A stretch of 15,081 nucleotides of DNA from the NCBI GenBank assembly GCA_937877675.1, contig CALEIS010000171.1:1-15081 (forward strand), in the 5' to 3' direction. The number at the start of each line of letters is the position of its first letter. Positions within the stretch are counted from its first letter, which is position 1. The position numbers were made by a program, and so were the translations under genes. This stretch comes from an uncultured Clostridia bacterium. Lineage in GTDB: Bacteria; Bacillota; Clostridia; Oscillospirales; Acutalibacteraceae. Below, piece by piece: positions 12,048-15,081 of this stretch. Under the pieces are notes generated by a model, which saw only the letters and a list, made by a program, of their open reading frames with translations, made no database searches and had not been told where the DNA came from.

Positions 12048-14153
12048 ATGGGCAAAATTAACGAGTTATTGGGAACACTTAAAAAATATTGGCATACTCC
12101 CGCAGAGGGTAATTATGTGCCATATAAAGAAATAACAAATCTTGGTGTTGCCGGTTTTGGTATTCATTGGGCATCAACTCTTGCTAATGCCATTGGTCTT
12201 AGTGCTTCCAACTTTATTGTTGGTGCAAGTATTGGTCTTCAGCCTGTACATTTGCAGGTAATGCTTATTATTGCAAATATTGTTGGTATTCCAATTGGTA
12301 TTTTCAGAGGTTGGTTTTTTGATAATCACAAAATGCCAGGTGGTAAGTTTATACCTATTCTTTTGAAAACACCTATACCTATTGCTGTGATTTCAACCTT
12401 GTTTGTGTGGTTGCCGTATGAGCAAATGGACTATTGGACAAAGGTTGTTGTTGTCTGGATAGTTTTCATGATTCTTTCCGTATTCCTTGGATTTTATAAC
12501 GAGGCATTTGCATTTTATAAGCAAGTTATCACACCGAATGCACAGGAAAGAGCAAATGTATCAAGTGTTTCACAGATTCTCTACTCTTTTGCACCAACAG
12601 TAACATCACTTGTTGTGCCAACAATCGCAGGATTTACATGGGGTATGGATAATATCTGGACATATCGTGTAGTTTATCCTGGTTTCACAATAGTTGGTCT
12701 TATTGTGTTGTTTATCTTCACCCCAAAACTCAAGGAGAGAATTATCGTTGCAAAACGTCCTGTGGAGTATGTGAGCATTATGGACTCACTCCGTGAGGTT
12801 GCAAAGAATAAATATTTCTGGATAATCAATTTGGGCTCTTGGGTGGGATTCCTTGAAGGCTCAAGTGCGGTGATTGTAAACTGGACTTTTAACTATTCCG
12901 ATGGCGGTGCTCATAAGGTTTATATGGGTCTTGCTACAACACTTATTTCAAACGCAGCGCTTTGGGCAATGATGTTAGCCCCATTTGCAATTAAACTTAT
13001 GGGTAAGAGAAATCTTCTCATTGTACATAACTCAATCAATGTTGTGCTTTATGCAATTTTATTGTTGGTTTACAAAAATGTACTTTTAATGTGCGTTGTT
13101 GTATATTTGAATACATTTGTAAATACATTCTCAAATGTTTACACACCAAACATCAATGCAGATATGCGTGACTATCATCAATGGAAAACAGGCGTGCGTG
13201 TTGACGGACTTTTCACACCTCTCACACTTATCGGTACTGTTTTAGGTTTCTTCACAGGTCTTGTTGTACCTGCAATCTATGAAAAAATGGGACTTAAAGA
13301 GGATTATTCGGTGCTCTATAATGAAGAGATGAGAAATAATCTCTTCATAGTACTTATTATCTGTTCAATCGTGGGTTCAATAATGAATCTTATTCCTTAT
13401 CTTTTCTATGACTTGACTGAGAAAAAACATCGTGGTTATGTAAATGTTCTTAAAATACGTACTATGTTTGAAGATTATGGCAACGGTGAGTTAGAAGATA
13501 ATCAACTTATTGATGCTATGAAGATTATCAAGGCTTCACAGGGTCCTCTTGAAAAGAAAAAAGTGGAAAAATCAGCTTTAAAACTTGCAAAGAAAAATAA
13601 GGATAAAGAAGCAATCGCTCGTGCAAAAGCAGATATCCGTGAAATTAAAAAACACAACGAATTTGTTGAGGGCTTGCCAATTGTGGTAGAAGAGCTTGAA
13701 AAATTTGGTACTGAACGTTATAAAGCGAAACTTGTTTCTGCTAAAAATACAGTAGAGTTTGGCGAGATTTATCTTTATTCTGATTGGAAAGAAGAAATGG
13801 CAAAGGCAAAGCAGTTGCCAAAGAATACGGATGAAGAAAAAGAAATTCGTTCAGATGCTATGCAACTTGCTCGTGAGAAAAAACGTAGTGCTAAACTTCT
13901 TGCTAAGTATGGCAAAGAGAACCTTGTTCTTCCTGATGAAAAAGTTGTGGAAGAAATCAAAAGCCGTGATTATAATACTGAAAAAGAGCGTCGTCAGATT
14001 AAAAAAGACCTTAAAGCATATACAGATGGTGTTTCGGTTTATAGACGAATCACCAAGCCATATAATGATGCTAAAAATCTTATAGTTCAGGCAGAGAATT
14101 ATGCTCACCTTGCTGAAATTGAAGCACTTTACGAAAGTGTAAAATGCAAATAG
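12048..14153 (+). CDS. MFS/GPH-family transporter with a long charged C-terminal tail
   Basis: 701 residues from ATG 12048, with ribosome site AAAAGGGG 7 bases before it. Residues about 30-455 contain about a dozen membrane helices in the pattern of glycoside-pentoside-hexuronide cation symporters. The MelB-like stretch NADMRDYHQWKTGVRVDG at 370-387 supports that family (MelB has DYxxWKTGxRxEG). Residues about 456-701 are a cytoplasmic, very charged, mostly helical extension rich in Lys, Glu and Ala, likely coiled coil; I know of no such tail in ordinary GPH symporters. Substrate unknown, sugar or glycoside possible. The zinc-ribbon membrane protein gene starts 11 bases after its stop in the same operon, and the aldolase lies upstream behind a terminator. 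Confidence 0.88.
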   Translation: MGKINELLGTLKKYWHTPAEGNYVPYKEITNLGVAGFGIHWASTLANAIGLSASNFIVGASIGLQPVHLQVMLIIANIVGIPIGIFRGWFFDNHKMPGGKFIPILLKTPIPIAVISTLFVWLPYEQMDYWTKVVVVWIVFMILSVFLGFYNEAFAFYKQVITPNAQERANVSSVSQILYSFAPTVTSLVVPTIAGFTWGMDNIWTYRVVYPGFTIVGLIVLFIFTPKLKERIIVAKRPVEYVSIMDSLREVAKNKYFWIINLGSWVGFLEGSSAVIVNWTFNYSDGGAHKVYMGLATTLISNAALWAMMLAPFAIKLMGKRNLLIVHNSINVVLYAILLLVYKNVLLMCVVVYLNTFVNTFSNVYTPNINADMRDYHQWKTGVRVDGLFTPLTLIGTVLGFFTGLVVPAIYEKMGLKEDYSVLYNEEMRNNLFIVLIICSIVGSIMNLIPYLFYDLTEKKHRGYVNVLKIRTMFEDYGNGELEDNQLIDAMKIIKASQGPLEKKKVEKSALKLAKKNKDKEAIARAKADIREIKKHNEFVEGLPIVVEELEKFGTERYKAKLVSAKNTVEFGEIYLYSDWKEEMAKAKQLPKNTDEEKEIRSDAMQLAREKKRSAKLLAKYGKENLVLPDEKVVEEIKSRDYNTEKERRQIKKDLKAYTDGVSVYRRITKPYNDAKNLIVQAENYAHLAEIEALYESVKCK

Positions 14154-14164
14154 GAGAATGAAAA

Positions 14165-14974
14165 ATGTTTTGTAAAAAATGTGGTGTACAATTAGGTGAA
14201 AACGGAATTTGTCCAAAATGTGGATATGTTTACGAACCAATGTATAAAGAATATATGGATTCATGGTTGGAACAGGGTAAAACTTTAGGGCTTCCATCAA
14301 TGAATTCTTTTGCTCAACCTAAAACTGAAGTGCGTACTGAGGAAGTAAAACCTATTCAGAACGAAAACAATGATTATCAGCAACAGGCACAGACTATAAA
14401 CCCATATCAGCAACAGCCTGTTTACCCTTACTATCAACAAAATTTCAATGCACAACAGCCAGTAGAACCTAAAAAAACCAAATTTTCATGGCGAGCATGG
14501 TTTGTGCCAGTGACAATGATTGCATATATCGTTGTCAATATGCTTTTTACGATAGTAGTCACTCCAATTTTTGATGAAATCTATTTTGAAGCATATCGTG
14601 ATGGATATGATTTTGCATACTTGTCTTCAATTAATGGTTTTTATAATATTGCTATGACTTGCATGCAGTTAATTATGTTTCCATTACTTAGCGTTATTCT
14701 CTTCAATTTAGCATTCATTAAAGTGGATAAGAAACAGAAAAAAGCCTGTTCAATATTGATTTTAGCACCAATTGCCTGTGAATGGGCAGTAAATGGTTTT
14801 TCAAGAATAGTATCCAATGTAACATCAATGTGGTTAAATGTTAACATGGTAAGCCCTGCTGAGGCATCAATTGTCAGTGGAGTTTTTGCTTTAGTATTCT
14901 ATATTATAGCCATAATTTCCATATTCTTTATCAGTAAAAAAGCATTGGATAAAATTGAAAAATCTTGGAAATAA
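14165..14974 (+). CDS. Zinc-ribbon membrane protein of unknown role
   Basis: 269 residues. An N-terminal zinc ribbon has Cys3, Cys6, Cys16 and Cys19 (CxxC...CPKC). Residues about 45-105 are a Gln/Asn/Pro/Tyr-rich, probably disordered linker with repeated YQQQ. Four hydrophobic stretches follow: about 111-134, 161-184, 193-215 and 236-256, and the protein ends in a basic tail. Zinc-ribbon/membrane proteins of this layout are common in Clostridia and mostly uncharacterised. The ribosome site AGGAGA (14152-14157) overlaps the stop codon of the transporter gene, so translation is probably coupled. A partner role with the transporter is inferred from this only. Confidence 0.85.
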   Translation: MFCKKCGVQLGENGICPKCGYVYEPMYKEYMDSWLEQGKTLGLPSMNSFAQPKTEVRTEEVKPIQNENNDYQQQAQTINPYQQQPVYPYYQQNFNAQQPVEPKKTKFSWRAWFVPVTMIAYIVVNMLFTIVVTPIFDEIYFEAYRDGYDFAYLSSINGFYNIAMTCMQLIMFPLLSVILFNLAFIKVDKKQKKACSILILAPIACEWAVNGFSRIVSNVTSMWLNVNMVSPAEASIVSGVFALVFYIIAIISIFFISKKALDKIEKSWK

Positions 14975-14976
14975 TG

Positions 14977-15002
14977 AAAACTCCCCATGTGGGAGTTTTT
15001 TT
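14977..15002 (+). terminator. Terminator of the transporter / zinc-ribbon operon
   Basis: A 9-base-pair stem, AAAACTCCC (14977-14985) with GGGAGTTTT (14991-14999), has a 5-base loop and a T tract of seven. It follows the zinc-ribbon gene's stop codon directly. Confidence 0.9.
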
Positions 15003-15033
15003 AATGAAGAATTTGCCACAACCTTGCAAATTT

Positions 15034-15081
15034 GAATTTGTAGGGGAGATTGTTGTAGGGGTCGGCGTCCTCGACGACCCG
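15034..15081 (+). repeat. Composite hairpin repeat, copy C (left part only)
   Basis: 48 bases match 1478-1525 with a single difference (A15049 for C1493). The window ends exactly at the last base of the left palindrome arm; loop, right arm and tail would lie beyond. It has the same orientation as copies A and B. Confidence 0.85.

Noticed and set aside
13851..14300. 149-codon frame antisense to the transporter tail and zinc-ribbon gene
   Set aside because: It crosses two well-supported genes and is phenylalanine/isoleucine-rich as expected for the complement of AT-rich coding DNA.

Overview
The window looks like the chromosome of a low-GC member of the Clostridia, most like gut or rumen Oscillospiraceae/Ruminococcus relatives. 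The evidence is an IreB (UPF0297) homologue, strong AGGAGG-type ribosome sites, consensus sigma-A-type promoters with 17-base spacers, T-tailed hairpin terminators, and the intergenic hairpin repeats typical of these genomes. I see no phage, plasmid or CRISPR structure. Assignment below this level is inference.

Layout. At 1-1400 a minus-strand operon encodes IreB, a small unknown conserved protein and a type I phosphoribosyltransferase, with a promoter at 1371-1399 and a terminator at 125-158. Bases 1400-1477 hold nothing I recognise; 1478-1678 is a complete copy of a composite hairpin repeat. At 1691-5358 (minus) lies a large exported protein with two metallophosphoesterase domains and a wall/membrane-anchor tail. 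At 5517-6203 (minus) is an ABC ATPase with its own promoter and terminator and no permease beside it. At 6290-6450 is an array of tiny hairpins that runs into the end of tcdA (6441-7121, minus). tcdA and ychF (7354-8448, plus) diverge from a perfect palindrome that contains both promoters. tRNA-Arg(CCG) follows at 8551-8627, then a membrane-anchored HNH nuclease gene (8718-9425). A shared terminator separates it from a convergent gene of unknown function with helix-turn-helix-like segments (9518-10807, minus). That gene diverges from an HMGL-like aldolase (10967-11938), followed by a GPH-type transporter with a long charged tail (12048-14153) and, 11 bases later, a zinc-ribbon membrane protein (14165-14974).

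Housekeeping genes (ireB, tcdA, ychF, tRNA-Arg) are interspersed with lineage-specific genes, most of them with their own promoter and terminator, so this is mainly a set of independent transcription units. The aldolase and transporter lie in line and may share a metabolic role, but each has its own promoter and the substrate cannot be read from sequence.

The window begins inside the right arm of the composite hairpin repeat and ends exactly at the end of a left arm of the same repeat, with a full copy at 1478-1678 in the same orientation. This is what an assembly contig broken at a repeated palindrome would look like. I found no clear-cut new multi-gene system. The most unusual items are the palindromic bidirectional promoter, the modular hairpin repeats with compensatory changes, the double phosphatase, the transporter tail, and the unknown 429-residue protein. 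Three start sites (9518-10807, 10967-11938 and 12048-14153) were placed downstream of the longest open frame because promoters or ribosome sites require it; the same may hold for the small protein at 777-1067.
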